DNA from: Pseudoclavibacter sp. CFCC 11306
GTDB lineage: Bacteria > Actinomycetota > Actinomycetes > Actinomycetales > Microbacteriaceae
Reading direction: 5' to 3'
Length of the DNA: 64,000 nt
Assembly: GCF_008831235.1 (NCBI RefSeq)
Contig: NZ_WBKF01000003.1
Span: 1 to 64,000 of the forward strand
Shown: one piece after another, positions 1-19,761 of the stretch
Layout of the letters: each line of letters opens with the position of its first letter
Numbering within the stretch: the stretch's first letter is position 1
Position numbers and translations under genes: made by a program
The notes under the pieces: generated by a model
What the model was told of the DNA's origin: nothing
Seen by the model: only the letters and a program-made list of their open reading frames with translations
Databases searched by the model: none

Positions 1-41
1 CGTGTTGCGTGTGTGATTGGCGTTCGTGTGTGTGGTTAACG

Positions 42-77
42 ACGGAAGGCCACCCCGCTAGCGGGGTGGCCTTCCGT
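42..77 (-). terminator. rRNA operon terminator (perfect 36-bp palindrome)
   Basis: A perfect inverted repeat of 18+18 bases lies just downstream of the 5S gene on the minus strand. It has a very GC-rich core (GCCACCCCGC paired with its complement). The tail has no long T run, so its efficiency is inferred. Its position after 5S fits the operon terminator. Confidence 0.85.
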
Positions 78-84
78 GAATAAT

Positions 85-204
85 GTTCCGGCGGTGTCCT
101 ACTCTCCCACACGGTCCCCCGTGCAGTACCATCGGCGCTGTGAGGCTTAGCTTCCGGGTTCGGGATGTGTCCGGGCGTTTCCCTCACGCTATGGCCGCCG
201 TAAC
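85..204 (-). rRNA. rrf: 5S ribosomal RNA
   Basis: On the minus strand this reads as a typical actinobacterial 5S rRNA. It begins GTTACGGCGGCC, contains the conserved CATCCCGAACCCGGAAGCTAAG loop region, and ends near GTGGGAGAGTAGG ... CCGCCGGAACA. The 5' and 3' ends pair (GGCGGCC with the 3' CCGCC segment). It is the last gene of the operon, about 120 bases downstream of 23S. The ends are placed by similarity and may be off by a few bases. Confidence 0.93.
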
Positions 205-261
205 GGCTTCGATCACTATTCAGTTCAACCCACACCCACACCCCAAAAGGTGTGTTGTGGT

Positions 262-286
262 GGTTCCCGGTCATGGATCGGGAACC
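262..286 (-). other. 23S-5S spacer hairpin (processing stem)
   Basis: A perfect 8-bp stem (GGTTCCCG with CGGGAACC) and a 9-base loop lie in the 23S-5S spacer. The position suits an RNA-processing or folding element of the precursor; that role is inferred from position only. Confidence 0.5.
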
Positions 287-326
287 GCAGAGTGGACGCG
301 TTCATCGTTACAGAAAGAATTTATGT

Positions 327-5432
<5,106 letters not shown>

Positions 5433-5556
5433 AAAATCTGACATGGCTCTAAAAACCACCACAAAAGTGATGGCATAAAACCAAAAGAAAACATGAACCA
5501 CCAAAACCAAACGGCCCCAGCAATCCAAATCAATTGGCATCGACATGTGCACACTG

Positions 5557-5568
5557 TTGAGTTCTCAA
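5557..5568 (-). promoter_or_regulatory. Conserved rRNA leader element TTGAGAACTCAA
   Basis: A near-palindromic dodecamer lies about 125 bases upstream of 16S, within CCTTGAGAACTCAACAGTG. I recall the same string upstream of rRNA genes in other Actinobacteria, where it belongs to the leader that supports antitermination or RNase III processing. The role here is inferred. Confidence 0.5.
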
Positions 5569-5632
5569 GGATCGGACGCAACCAACCATCACCACCCAAA
5601 CCTGGGCGACTACCTGCCGGCGCAACTTTTCC

Positions 5633-5659
5633 AGCTTACCACAACCATCCACCAAGTCA
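5633..5659 (-). promoter_or_regulatory. Candidate rRNA promoter (proximal)
   Basis: On the minus strand TTGACT (5654-5659) is followed after 15 bases by TAAGCT (5633-5638), preceded by TGG. This is close to the actinobacterial rrn consensus but with a short spacer. It lies upstream of the leader element. Confidence 0.4.
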
Positions 5660-5721
5660 AACCAGAACACCCAGACAAAACCAGGAGAACCAGAAGACCA
5701 GAACGGCCAAGGCGCTTCACC

Positions 5722-5749
5722 ATGTTACCAGAAATTCACACAACGTCAA
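5722..5749 (-). promoter_or_regulatory. Candidate rRNA promoter (distal)
   Basis: On the minus strand TTGACG (5744-5749) is followed after 16 bases by TAACAT (5722-5727). It lies about 90 bases upstream of the proximal pair. Tandem promoters are usual for rRNA operons. Confidence 0.45.
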
Positions 5750-6146
5750 CCCGGAAAAACCAGACCAACACGCAAACAACCAAGCAACACAGACACCCAC
5801 CATACACCAAAACCAAACGGCCCCAGCAACACAATGAGCGGCCCCCGCTTGAGGCCCAGAACCCTACAGATCCCAGCACCTTTGGGGTGACAAGAAGAAA
5901 CAATACCCACACCCCACCAACCACCCAAAACCACACCACCCACCCGGGCGTGTCGAACACCACCAACCCCACAGAGGCACTCTCCCGCGAGTCGGGACTC
6001 TCGGAACGGCCTGCACCACAGCCACCTGCAGCCAGGTGGTCTCATCCCTCCTCAGACCAGAGACACCTGGAAAACGAAGAAGGAGCCGCCACCAGTGGTG
6101 ACGACTCCCTTTCGACCGGTGACGGGCCGGGTGCTGCTGCGTGTGT

Positions 6147-7466
6147 CTATGCCACAGTCAGGCTGGCCAGTGTCTTCTTGCCGCGTCGCAGCACCGCATG
6201 GCGCCCGTGCAGCAGCGACTGGTCTGCCAGTGTGGCCTCTGGGTCGGCGACCCGTTCGTTGTTGACCGAGACCCCTCCCTGAGAGATCGCACGTCGGGCT
6301 TCGCCCAGGCTCTTCACCAGCTCTGTCTCGACCAGTGCCGCAGCAACCGTGGTGTCCGGTGCGACGGTCGCGGAGGGCAGCTCGGCCAGCGCGGCGATCA
6401 GCGTGGCTTCGTCGAGCGTCATGAGGTCGCCGTTGCCGAAGAGCGCAGCCGAGGCGTCGATCGCCGCAAGCGTGGCGTCCAGCCCATGCACCAGCGCGGT
6501 GACCTCCAACGCCAGGCGACGCTGCGCCTCACGCTTGTACGGCTCGTCGGCGACTTTCTGTGCGTACTCCGCGATCTCGTCTCGAGTCAGAAACGTGAAG
6601 ACCTTGAGCCGTTCGATCACGTCAGCGTCGTCGGTGTTCAGCCAGAACTGGTAGAACGCGTACGGCGCGGTCAGGTCGGCATCGATCCAGATGGCGTTGC
6701 CTTCGCTCTTGCCGAACTTGGTGCCGTCGGAGTTCGTGATGAGCGGCGTGCCCATCGCATGCACCGACTGCTTCTCGACACGCCTGATCAGATCGACACC
6801 GCCGACGAGGTTGCCCCACTGATCCTGGCCGCCGCTCTGCAGAGTGACTCCCTCACGACGGAACAGCTCGAGAAAGTCATTGGCCTGCAGCACCTGGTAG
6901 CTGAACTCGGTGTAGCTGATGCCGGCGTCCGAGTTCAGCCGCTTCGAGACGGCCTCTTTCGAGAGCATGGCTCCGACGCGGAAGTTCTTGCCGATGTCGC
7001 GCAGAAAGTCGATCGCGCTCAGCTCAGCCGTCCAGTCGAGATTGTTCACGATGCGCACCGCGTTGGCACCGTCGTCGCTGAGATACCGCGACACCTGATG
7101 CTGGATGCGTGTGACCCACTCTCCGACCTGTTCGCGGGAGTGCAGCGTGCGCTCAGCGGTTGGCCGCGGGTCGCCGATGAGTCCCGTCGCCCCGCCGACC
7201 AGAGCGTACGGCGTATTGCCGGCCAGCTGCAGACGACGCATCAGCAGCAGCTGCACGAGGTGGCCCAGGTGCAGGCTCGCCGCAGTGGGGTCGAACCCGC
7301 AGTAATAGCGGATCGGGCCGGCGGCGAGAGAAGCTCTCAGGTCGTCGAGATCGGTGCTCACTGAGATGAGCCCCCGCCACTGGAGCTCGTCGACGATGGA
7401 GTCGAATGACTCGTCGATGCGCTGCGGCGCGAGTTCGGTCTGGGTGTCCGTCACGGTTTCAGTCAC
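6147..7466 (-). CDS. tyrS: Tyrosyl-tRNA synthetase
   Basis: Charges tRNA-Tyr with tyrosine in the cytoplasm. It is a class I synthetase of about 439 residues. The signature HLGHL (the HIGH motif) is at about residues 66-70, and KFGKS (the KMSKS motif) is at 250-254. The C-terminal S4 RNA-binding domain is visible as an LGEARRAISQGGVSVNNERV-type stretch. I chose the GTG 7 bases after the argH stop; an in-frame GTG 12 bases further in is also possible because the purine-rich AGAAAG site lies close. An ATG upstream would run into argH and add residues the family lacks. It is co-transcribed with argH and is the last gene before the rRNA leader. Confidence 0.95.
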   Translation of the reverse strand: MTETVTDTQTELAPQRIDESFDSIVDELQWRGLISVSTDLDDLRASLAAGPIRYYCGFDPTAASLHLGHLVQLLLMRRLQLAGNTPYALVGGATGLIGDPRPTAERTLHSREQVGEWVTRIQHQVSRYLSDDGANAVRIVNNLDWTAELSAIDFLRDIGKNFRVGAMLSKEAVSKRLNSDAGISYTEFSYQVLQANDFLELFRREGVTLQSGGQDQWGNLVGGVDLIRRVEKQSVHAMGTPLITNSDGTKFGKSEGNAIWIDADLTAPYAFYQFWLNTDDADVIERLKVFTFLTRDEIAEYAQKVADEPYKREAQRRLALEVTALVHGLDATLAAIDASAALFGNGDLMTLDEATLIAALAELPSATVAPDTTVAAALVETELVKSLGEARRAISQGGVSVNNERVADPEATLADQSLLHGRHAVLRRGKKTLASLTVA

Positions 7467-7473
7467 TTTCTGT

Positions 7474-8919
<1,446 letters not shown>

Positions 8920-8944
8920 TCATGCCGCGCCTGCGGCCGTGTTC

Positions 8945-8950
8945 ATTCTA
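8945..8950 (-). promoter_or_regulatory. -10 element for argH-tyrS
   Basis: TAGAAT on the minus strand lies between the argF-argH hairpin and the argH start, about 35 bases upstream of the ATG. No convincing -35 is seen at 17 bases, as is common in actinobacterial promoters. Confidence 0.45.
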
Positions 8951-9000
8951 CGTGAGAGGTCTCGTCGGGCCCGTGCACCGCGGCGCGCGCCGGATGCGCA

Positions 9001-9038
9001 GAACGGGCCGCGGCAGTGGGATGTGCCGCGGCCCGTTC
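9001..9038 (-). terminator. Strong hairpin between argF and argH
   Basis: A perfect 15-bp stem (GAACGGGCCGCGGCA and its complement) with an 8-base loop lies 40 bases downstream of the argF stop. There is no T tract, so it may be a terminator of the actinobacterial stem-only type or a transcript-stabilising structure. It separates pheST-argCJBDF from argH-tyrS. Confidence 0.6.
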
Positions 9039-9078
9039 AGAGCTCGTCGATCTGTGCAGCTGTCGGGGCCTGCGCTGC

Positions 9079-11171
<2,093 letters not shown>

Positions 11172-11277
11172 GTGTGTGATGTGCTCCTGTGCGGTGAATG
11201 AGTGCGTTGCGCAATGGGTGGGCGGATGCGATGGTCGGGGCCGCCGTGAACGACCGATCAGTCGAGGCGGTCCCGCA

Positions 11278-12234
11278 TCATCGTCGCTCGGCCGATGCGT
11301 CGTTCGTCTCGGCGCGGGCTGTCGCGTCGGGCGCCGGGGTGACGAGCGTTCCGATACCCGACTGGGTGAAGATCTCGAGCAGCGCCGAGTGCGGACGTCG
11401 CCCGTCGACCACGTGCGCCTGAGGAACGCCGCCGCGCACGGCGTCAAGGCAGGCGCGCATCTTCGGGATCATGCCGCTCTCGAGGCTCGGCAGCATCTGT
11501 TCGAGCTCATCGGTCGTCATCTGCGAGATCAGGCTGGTGGGATCCGGCCAGTCGCGGTAGAGCCCTCCGACGTTCGTCAGCAGCACGAGCTTGGCTGCGC
11601 CGAGCGCCACGGCGAGGGCCGAGGCGGCCCGATCGGCGTTGACGTTCAGCGGCTGGGCGCCGCACTCCCCCTCTGGTGCGATCGACGAGACGACCGGCAC
11701 ACGCCCGGCGTCGAGCTGTGCGCGCACGATCTGCGGCTGCACGCCGACGACCTCGCCGACGAGTCCCAGATCGACAGACCTGCCGTGGTCGTTTCCCGTG
11801 ATGCGCTCGGCCGTGAACAGGCCGGCGTCTTCGCCTGAGATGGCGACGGCGAACGGACCGTAATGGTTGATGCGCCCGACCAGATCGCGAGAGATCTGCC
11901 CGGTGAGCACCATGCGCACGACGTCCATCGCTTCGGGTGAGGTGTAGCGGTACCCGACCCTGAACTCGGTGGGAATGCCGAGCCGTTCCAGCATCTGCGT
12001 GATCTGCGGGCCGCCGCCATGCACCACGACGGGCCGAATGCCGACCATGCTCAGATAGACGACATCCTGAGCGAACGCGTCGATCAGCGCTGGGTCGGCC
12101 ATCGCGTTGCCGCCGAACTTCAGCACGAAGGTCTCGCCGTGAAACTTCTGGAGCCACGGCAGCGACTCCATCAGCGTGGCGGTCTTGACTTCGGCCAGCG
12201 CAGCGTCTTCGGCCAGAGAGAGATGCTCAGTCAT
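11278..12234 (-). CDS. argB: Acetylglutamate kinase
   Basis: Phosphorylates N-acetylglutamate, the usual control point of the cyclic arginine pathway. The protein has 318 residues of the amino-acid kinase fold. The phosphate-binding KFGGN is at residues 39-43, VVHGGGPQI is at about 69-77, and a late NVNAD motif is present. An N-terminal helix of the kind that supports hexamer formation and arginine feedback is present (about residues 1-30). The ATG follows the argJ stop with one base between, so the two are coupled. Confidence 0.96.
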   Translation of the reverse strand: MTEHLSLAEDAALAEVKTATLMESLPWLQKFHGETFVLKFGGNAMADPALIDAFAQDVVYLSMVGIRPVVVHGGGPQITQMLERLGIPTEFRVGYRYTSPEAMDVVRMVLTGQISRDLVGRINHYGPFAVAISGEDAGLFTAERITGNDHGRSVDLGLVGEVVGVQPQIVRAQLDAGRVPVVSSIAPEGECGAQPLNVNADRAASALAVALGAAKLVLLTNVGGLYRDWPDPTSLISQMTTDELEQMLPSLESGMIPKMRACLDAVRGGVPQAHVVDGRRPHSALLEIFTQSGIGTLVTPAPDATARAETNDASAERR

Positions 12235-12235
12235 A

Positions 12236-13390
12236 TCAGCTCTCGTATTCGCTGTTGATCTCGACGTACTCATGGGTGAGATCGCTGGTGCGCACCATAC
12301 CTGTCGTCTCGCCTGACTTCAGGTCGATCAGCACATGCACGGCGCGAGACGTCAGGTCGACGGTGGCGGGGTCGCGATCGGGCTGGCCCGCATGGCAGAT
12401 GCGGGTGCCGTTGATCGTCACGTCGATGTCGAAGGGGTCGAACGCGGCCTGAGTCGTGCCCACAGCCGCGAGGACCCGTCCCCAGTTCGGATCGTTGCCT
12501 GCGATGGCGGTCTTGAAGAGGTTGCTGCGTCCCACGGCGCGGGCGACCTCGATCGCGTCATCCTCGTCTGCCGCATGCTGCACTTCGATGTCGATGGTGT
12601 GCGAAGCGCCCTCGGCGTCATCCTGGATCTTGGCGGCCAGCACGTCGCAGACCTCGGTCAGCCGGGCGACGAACTCCGCGTGCGCAGGGCTGACGCCCGA
12701 GGCGCCAGAACTCAGCAGGGTGACCGTGTCGTTGGTCGACATGCAGCCGTCGACGTCGAGGCGGTTGAACGTGTGTCGCACGGCTTCGTCGAGCGCCTGC
12801 TGCAGTTCGGCGGCCTCGATCACGGCATCGGTGGTGACCACGACGAGCATGGTGGCCATGCCCGGGGCGATCATGCCCGACCCCTTGGCGATGCCGCCGA
12901 TCGACCAGCCGTCGGGATGCCGCACAGCGACCTCTTTGGCCACAGTGTCAGTCGTGAGGATGGCTTCGGCGGCCAGGCTGCCGCCGTCTGCCGAGAGCTC
13001 GGCAGCGGCAGCGCTCACGCCGCCGACCAGTTTGTCGAGCGGCAGCTGATGGCCGATGATACCGGTCGAGCAGACGACGACGTCGCCGGCTGAGACGCCG
13101 ACCTGTTCGGCGACCGCCTCTGCTGTCGCGTGAGCCGTCTGAAAGCCCTGCTCGCCGGTGTAGCAGTTCGCACCGCCGGAGTTCAGCACGACGGCGTCGA
13201 CGCGCCCGTCGGCCGCGACCTGGCGGCTCCAGCGCACTGGGTTCGCCTGGCACCGGTTGGTGGTGAACGCCGCAGCGGCATCGAAGCGCGGACCGCGGTT
13301 GACGACGAGCGCCAGATCGCGGTGTCCGTTCGCTTTGATGCCGGCGGCCACGCCGGCCGCCTCGAATCCTGCTGGTGTGGTGACGGTCAC
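12236..13390 (-). CDS. argJ: Bifunctional ornithine acetyltransferase / N-acetylglutamate synthase
   Basis: Recycles the acetyl group from acetylornithine to glutamate. The protein has 384 residues. The self-cleavage site is visible as [14 protein letters not shown], with the nucleophilic threonine at residue 180 after Ala179, giving alpha and beta chains. Start is GTG, overlapping the argC stop as GTGA. Whether it also makes N-acetylglutamate from acetyl-CoA, as bifunctional ArgJ proteins do, cannot be read from sequence alone. Confidence 0.96.
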   Translation of the reverse strand: MTVTTPAGFEAAGVAAGIKANGHRDLALVVNRGPRFDAAAAFTTNRCQANPVRWSRQVAADGRVDAVVLNSGGANCYTGEQGFQTAHATAEAVAEQVGVSAGDVVVCSTGIIGHQLPLDKLVGGVSAAAAELSADGGSLAAEAILTTDTVAKEVAVRHPDGWSIGGIAKGSGMIAPGMATMLVVVTTDAVIEAAELQQALDEAVRHTFNRLDVDGCMSTNDTVTLLSSGASGVSPAHAEFVARLTEVCDVLAAKIQDDAEGASHTIDIEVQHAADEDDAIEVARAVGRSNLFKTAIAGNDPNWGRVLAAVGTTQAAFDPFDIDVTINGTRICHAGQPDRDPATVDLTSRAVHVLIDLKSGETTGMVRTSDLTHEYVEINSEYES

Positions 13391-14451
13391 GGAGCGACTC
13401 CTTCGATGGGCAGCCCGGCGGCCTCGTCAAGGCCCAGGGCGATGTTTGCAGACTGAATGGCGGCACCGGCGGTGCCCTTCACCAGGTTGTCGAGCGCTGA
13501 GACGGCGACGAGCCGCCCGGCGGCCTCGTCGACGGCGATGCCGAGCGAGGCGACATTGGAGCCGAGCACGGATGCGGTCGCCGGAAAACGGCCGGCGGGC
13601 AGCAGTTCGACGAAGCGTTCGTCTTCGTAAGCGGCTTCGTAGGCGTCGCGCAGGTCGCCGATCGTGGTGCCCGCAGACAGCCGTGCGGTCGAGGTGGCCA
13701 GGATTCCACGGGCCATCGGCACAAGCACGGGGGTGAATGAGATGCGGATGTCCTGCGTCGAGATCTCGCCCGGAGCGCTGGCGGCCCAACGCAGATCCTG
13801 CTGGATCTCGGGGATGTGGCGATGGGTGCCGCCGACGGCGTACGCACTGGCCGATCCGAGAATCTCGCTGGCAAGCAGGTTCGGCTTCAGCGAACGCCCG
13901 GCGCCGGAGGGACCCACCGCGAGCACGGCGACCAAGTCGTCGGTCTCGATCAGGCCTGCCGCGACGGCGGGCGCCAGCCCGATGCTGATCGCGCTCACGT
14001 TGCAGCCCGGAGCGGCGATTCGAGTCGCCCCGCGCAGCCAGTCGCGCTGACGGCCGCCTTCACGTGGCAGCTCTGGCAGACCATAGGTCCAGGCCCCGTG
14101 ATAGTCGCCGCCGTAGAAGCGGTTCCAGTCGTCTTCGTCGATCAGCCGATGATCGGCCCCGGCGTCGACGACGACCACGTTGTCGGGCAGCCGATCAGTG
14201 AGTTCGCCGCTCTTGCCGTGCGGCAGGGCCACGAAGACCACGTCGTGACCCGCGAGGTTCTCGGCACTCGTGTCGGCGAGCACGAGGTCTCCGAGACGGT
14301 GCAGGTGGGGGTGGATGTCACCGAGGCGCTGCCCGGCGTTCGAATGAGCGGTGACCGTGCGCACCTCGAACTGCGGGTGCGACGAGAGCAGCCGAAGCAG
14401 CTCTCCGCCCGCATACCCGCTGGCTCCGGCGACGGCTACAGAGATCGACAT
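13387..14451 (-). CDS. argC: N-acetyl-gamma-glutamyl-phosphate reductase
   Basis: The NADPH-dependent third step of arginine synthesis. The protein has 354 residues. The nucleotide-binding [14 protein letters not shown] is at about residues 9-22, and the catalytic cysteine is Cys150 in AAPGCNVSA. Two ATGs lie 9 bases apart; I chose the second because AAGGTG sits six bases before it. Only 15 bases separate it from pheT, so arginine genes are read from the pheST transcript. This pheST-argCJBD order is usual in Actinobacteria. Confidence 0.95.
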   Translation of the reverse strand: MSISVAVAGASGYAGGELLRLLSSHPQFEVRTVTAHSNAGQRLGDIHPHLHRLGDLVLADTSAENLAGHDVVFVALPHGKSGELTDRLPDNVVVVDAGADHRLIDEDDWNRFYGGDYHGAWTYGLPELPREGGRQRDWLRGATRIAAPGCNVSAISIGLAPAVAAGLIETDDLVAVLAVGPSGAGRSLKPNLLASEILGSASAYAVGGTHRHIPEIQQDLRWAASAPGEISTQDIRISFTPVLVPMARGILATSTARLSAGTTIGDLRDAYEAAYEDERFVELLPAGRFPATASVLGSNVASLGIAVDEAAGRLVAVSALDNLVKGTAGAAIQSANIALGLDEAAGLPIEGVAP

Positions 14452-14466
14452 GACATTCACCTTACG

Positions 14467-16988
14467 TCAGGCCCGCAGCTGCGCACCGAAGCGCTCGGCC
14501 GCCAGCGCGACCGCGGCGTCCTTCGCCTCGGTCGCCTCTGCGGCGGTCAGTGTGCGGTCGGCCGCGCGGAAGCGCAGAGCGAACGTGAGCGACTTCTCGC
14601 CCTCGCCGACGCCGTCTCCGCGATAGTCGTCGACCAACTGCACGTGTTCGAGCAGGTCGCCGGCGCCTTCGGTGACGGCAGCCCGCACCTGAGCCGCCGG
14701 AGTGTCGAGCGGCACGACCAGAGAGAGGTCCTGTGTGGCCGCCGTCTGCGTGCGCACCGGCGCGGCGTGCACCTGAGCCGGGGCGATGCGCTGCAGAGCA
14801 TCGATGTCGATCTCGGCGACGGCGATGCGTCCGTGCAGCTTCATCGCGGCGACGTGGTCAGGATGCAGCTCGCCTGCGAAGCCCACGACGACTTCTCCCT
14901 CGGCCGTCGAGGCGACGACCTCGCCACCGCGCCCGGGATGCAGACCGACGAACGCGGCCTGACGCAGGCTGAGCGTGACGCCGAAGGCGAGACCCACCTG
15001 TGCCACGAACGCGCTGGCCTCCTGCCAGTCGACAGGGAGCGCCTTGGTGCCGGGCTGATGCGCGATGCTGTTGCCGGCGATCACTGCGGCGATGTGCCGC
15101 GGCTGTGGCGGCAGACTCTCGTAAAGCGCCTGCAGCGTGGCCGCATCGGGACGCGCCGTGCCGATCGGCAGTTGCGGCGACCCCGTCTGCTGCCCTGCTT
15201 CGGGTCGGAAGACCAGCTCCTGCTCCACGATCGCCAGGTCGGTGAGCCCGCGGCTGATGTTGCGCCGGGCCACTTCGAGCAGACCGGGCAGCACGAGCCG
15301 ACGCAGAAGGCCCTCTTTAGCATCGAGCGGGTTCGCCAGGGCGACCGACGCCACCTCTGCCGATTCGAACAGTGCGTTCTGCGCTGCAGAGACGAACGGA
15401 TAGCTGAAGACTTCGGTGTAGCCGGCACCGGCCAGATGCCGGGCCAGCCGCCGACGAGCCTGCTGAGCAGCCGTGTAGCCGTGCCCCGGAGGGGCCACCG
15501 GCAGGCGCACCGGAATGCGCTCGTAGCCGGCGATGCGGGCGACCTCTTCGATCAGGTCGACCTGTTCGGTGATGTCAGGGCGCCAGGTGGGGGCAGTGAC
15601 CTCGAGCACGTCGCCGTTGTCGACGACCTGGGCACCGATCTGTCGCAGAATCGACACCACTTCGTCACGGGTGACGTCGATGCCGGTCAGCGCGGCCGCA
15701 GCGTCGACCGGCAGCTGCACCGTCGTCTTGGGCAGCTCGGGCAGGTAGGCCGATCCGATCTCGGAGGCCGTTCCGCCGGCGAGTTCGACCAGCAGGTCGA
15801 CGACGCGCTGCGCAGCCGCCGGGGCGATGGCGGGATCGACTCCGCGCTCGTAGCGCTTCGAAGCCTCACTGGGCAGTTTGTGTCGGCGGGCGGTGCGGGC
15901 GATCGAGACCGGCTCGAACGCCGCAGCCTCGACGAGCACACGCTTCGTGGTCTCGCTCACCTCGGTGGCCGCACCACCCATCACTCCGGCCAGGCCGATG
16001 GCATGAGCATGATCGGCGATGACCAGGTCTTCAGGGTCGAGGGTGCGCTCTTTGTCGTCGAGCGTGGTCAGCTTCTCGCCGGCCTGTGCGCGACGCACCA
16101 CCAGCCCGCCGTCGAGTCGGTCGAGATCGTAGCCGTGGATCGGCTGCCCTGTCTCGAGCATGACGTAGTTGGTGATGTCGACGATGACCGAGATCGATCG
16201 GATGCCGGCCAATGTCAGCCTCTCCAGCATCCACGGGGGCGTCGGAGCGCTGGCGTCGACGCCGTCGACGACGCGCGTCACAAAGCTGCGCACGCCGGCC
16301 GCACCGCGAATCGGCTGCCGGTCGTCGATCTCGGCCGAGAAGCCGGATGCGAGCACGGGTGTGCCCACCCGATCGACCGGGTCGACGAAGGCCGCGCCGG
16401 TCGCGTGACCGTACTCGCGGGCCACACCGCGAATCGAGAAAGCGTAGCCACGATCAGGCGTCACATTGATCTCGACCGCGCGGTCGTCCAGGCCGAGCAG
16501 CGGAATCGCCGGCGTGCCGACCTCGGGGTCGAGCCCCAGATCGGCGAGAACGATGATGCCGTCGTGGTCTTCGCCCAGACCGAGCTCGCGCGCGCTGGCC
16601 ATCATGCCGTCAGAGACATGGCCGTACGTCTTTCGCGCCGCGATGCGGAAGTCACCGGGCAGCACGCTGCCGGGCAGCGTCACGACGACTTTGTCACCCA
16701 CCACGAAGTTGTGCGCGCCGCAGACGATGCCGCGCACCGACTCGCCGCCGTCAGCAGCCTGCTGGCCTTCAGGGGCCACACGCACACTGCACCAGTTGAT
16801 GGTCTTGCCGTTGGTCTGAGGCTCGGGCGTCGCCTCGAGCACCTGGCCGACGACGAGCGGGCCGCTGACTTCGAACGCGTGCACGTCTTCTTCTTCGAGC
16901 CCGACTTTGACCAGCGCGGCCAGCACCGCATCCGGTTCGGAACTCTGCAGCTCGACGAACTCGCCGAGCCAGCTCAATGGAACCCGCA

Positions 16989-16989
<1 letters not shown>
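14467..16989 (-). CDS. pheT: Phenylalanyl-tRNA synthetase beta chain
   Basis: The non-catalytic and editing subunit of the alpha2-beta2 enzyme. At 840 residues it is full length. It begins MRVPLSWLGEFV, then has the tRNA-binding EMAP-like domain (about 40-155, with GAHNFVVGDKVVV), the B3/B4 editing domain, the B5 domain, the synthetase-like core, and a C-terminal ferredoxin-fold anticodon-binding domain (about 745-840). The ATG overlaps the pheS stop as ATGA. A 1113-codon open frame runs antisense to it on the plus strand and is a GC-bias shadow. Confidence 0.97.
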
Positions 16990-18137
<1,148 letters not shown>

Positions 18138-18175
18138 TCACACTCGGAATGCGCGCTTCAGCTGGTGCGTACTGG

Positions 18176-18991
18176 TCAGCGGTGCGCTCGGCTCAGCCGG
18201 CGCTGCAGCCAGACCGCGAAGCCGCTGAGCAGCAGGCAGAGACCGATGTAGATCGAACCGATAACGATGGCAGACGGAATGATCGGGTAGTCGAACTGTG
18301 CCTGAGCCCCGTAGAACTTGGCGACGTACAGCAGCTCTTCATAGGTGACGATGAAGCCAAGTGCCGTGTCTTTGAGCACGACGACCAGCTGCGAGATGAT
18401 CACAGGCATCATCGACTTAACCGCCTGCGGCAGCAGGATCATGCGCATGACCTGCCCCTTGCGCAGGCCGATCGAGTAACCGGCCTCTGCCTGCCCCTTC
18501 GGCAGTGCCTGAATGCCGGAGCGGAACACTTCGGCGAGAACCGAGCCGTTGTACATCGTCAGGCCGGCGACGACCGCGACGAACGGACTCACCCAAGTGA
18601 CACCGATCGTCGGCAGACCATAGTAGATGATCATCATCAGGATCAGCAGAGGAACGGCCCGGAACAGCTCGGTGATCCAAGCGGCCGGACGGCTCACCCA
18701 GGCGTGATCCGAGAGTCGCCCGACAGCGAGCACCACTCCGAGCACGAGACTGAGCACCGCGGCGAGTGCAAACGCAGACAGCGTGGAGACGAGGGCGAGC
18801 CCGACTCGCTGCCACACCAAGGGGTAGGTGAACAGCTGCCACTTCTTCGCCTCGAACTGGCCACTCGTCGCCAGGTGAGAGACCACGAAGCCCAGTACGG
18901 CGATGACGACGATGACCGTGACCACGCCCAGAATGCGATTGCGTCGCAGGGCCTTGGGGCCTGGTGCGTCATAGAGAACGGAGGTGCTCAT
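18176..18991 (-). CDS. gluD: Glutamate-type ABC transporter permease (second)
   Basis: Inner-membrane permease of a polar amino-acid (HisM/GlnP family) importer, 271 residues. One N-terminal membrane segment (about 22-42) is followed by a BPD_transp_1 domain with about five more segments. The EAA loop is visible as ALPKGQAEAGYSIGLRKGQ near residues 160-178 and contacts the ATPase. The start overlaps the upstream permease stop (ATGA). The glu name rests on synteny and similarity to the corynebacterial gluABCD system; the substrate could be another acidic or polar amino acid. Confidence 0.87.
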   Translation of the reverse strand: MSTSVLYDAPGPKALRRNRILGVVTVIVVIAVLGFVVSHLATSGQFEAKKWQLFTYPLVWQRVGLALVSTLSAFALAAVLSLVLGVVLAVGRLSDHAWVSRPAAWITELFRAVPLLILMMIIYYGLPTIGVTWVSPFVAVVAGLTMYNGSVLAEVFRSGIQALPKGQAEAGYSIGLRKGQVMRMILLPQAVKSMMPVIISQLVVVLKDTALGFIVTYEELLYVAKFYGAQAQFDYPIIPSAIVIGSIYIGLCLLLSGFAVWLQRRLSRAHR

Positions 18992-19635
18992 GCCTTGACC
19001 TTCCATTTCTTCTCGAGGACTCGCTGTAGCAGAGAAAGCCCCATTACCAGCACCACGAAGATCAGTGCGACCCACAGCAGCACGACCATGGCGTTCTCAC
19101 CACGCTCTGAGGCGTAGGCGCGGATGGCGCCCGCCTCGAAGACGGAGAAGCCCGCAGCCACTGTGGTGTTCTTCAGAAGAGCGATGAACACGCTGATCAG
19201 CGGAGGAACGACGGCTCGGATCGCCTGGGGCAGCACGACCTGCGACATGGTCTGCCCGAAGGTCAGCCCGATCGACCGTGCGGCCTCGGCCTGTCCGACC
19301 GGAACGGTGTTGATGCCGGAGCGGATGGCCTCTGCGACGTAGGTTGCGGTGTAGAGGCTCAGGGAGATGATGGCCAAGGCCATGAAACCAGGAGTCGGCA
19401 GCCCCAGCTTCGGGTAGCCCAATGCGAAGAACAGCATGAGCAGAGTGAGTGGAGTATTGCGCACCAGGTTCACGTACACCGTGCCGACCACGCGCATCGG
19501 GCCGACAGGTGACACTCGCATGGCGCCGACCACGCCGCCGAGCAACAGAGAGAAGACCGCTGACACTGCGAACAGAATCAGAGTGTTGCGAAACCCGGTG
19601 AGGAACAGGTCGCTGTTTTCGAGCAGAGTGTTCAC
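18988..19635 (-). CDS. gluC: Glutamate-type ABC transporter permease (first)
   Basis: The partner permease, 215 residues. It begins at the cytoplasmic end of the first membrane helix and has a full BPD_transp_1 domain. The EAA loop is seen as TVPVGQAEAARSIGLTFGQT (about residues 122-141). Start is GTG with a GAGA-type site shortly before it. It lies 126 bases after the binding-protein gene, with a strong hairpin between, which would lower permease output relative to the binding protein. Confidence 0.87.
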   Translation of the reverse strand: MNTLLENSDLFLTGFRNTLILFAVSAVFSLLLGGVVGAMRVSPVGPMRVVGTVYVNLVRNTPLTLLMLFFALGYPKLGLPTPGFMALAIISLSLYTATYVAEAIRSGINTVPVGQAEAARSIGLTFGQTMSQVVLPQAIRAVVPPLISVFIALLKNTTVAAGFSVFEAGAIRAYASERGENAMVVLLWVALIFVVLVMGLSLLQRVLEKKWKVKA

Positions 19636-19669
19636 GTTCGTCTCTCAGTTCGATGCGGATGGGAAGGAT

Positions 19670-19701
19670 CGGAGTGCCGGGAGGATTTCCCCGGCACTCC
19701 G
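19670..19701 (-). other. Intercistronic hairpin between gluB and gluC
   Basis: A perfect 12-bp stem (CGGAGTGCCGGG with its complement) and 8-base loop, 60 bases after the gluB stop. In binding-protein ABC operons such structures protect the binding-protein message or attenuate read-through. That role is inferred here. Confidence 0.6.
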
Positions 19702-19761
19702 TGCCCCGCCGGCCAGTGGCTCAGACGGCCACGTCGTTCAGCGGAGCGAGTCGACGGCGAA

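Larger units (their letters stand above)
5433..6146 (-). promoter_or_regulatory. rRNA operon leader and promoter region
   Basis: This is about 700 bases between tyrS and 16S with no credible gene; open frames here have shuffled, proline-, threonine- and asparagine-rich products. On the minus strand it holds two promoter-like pairs and a conserved TTGAGAACTCAA leader element at 5557-5568. A 23-base direct repeat (CCAAAACCAAACGG followed by CCCCAGCAA) occurs at 5501-5523 and 5807-5829. Base composition is skewed, with few G and T on the plus strand, as in the 16S-23S spacer. A weak hairpin at 6022-6039 could end tyrS transcription but has no T tract. Confidence 0.6.
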
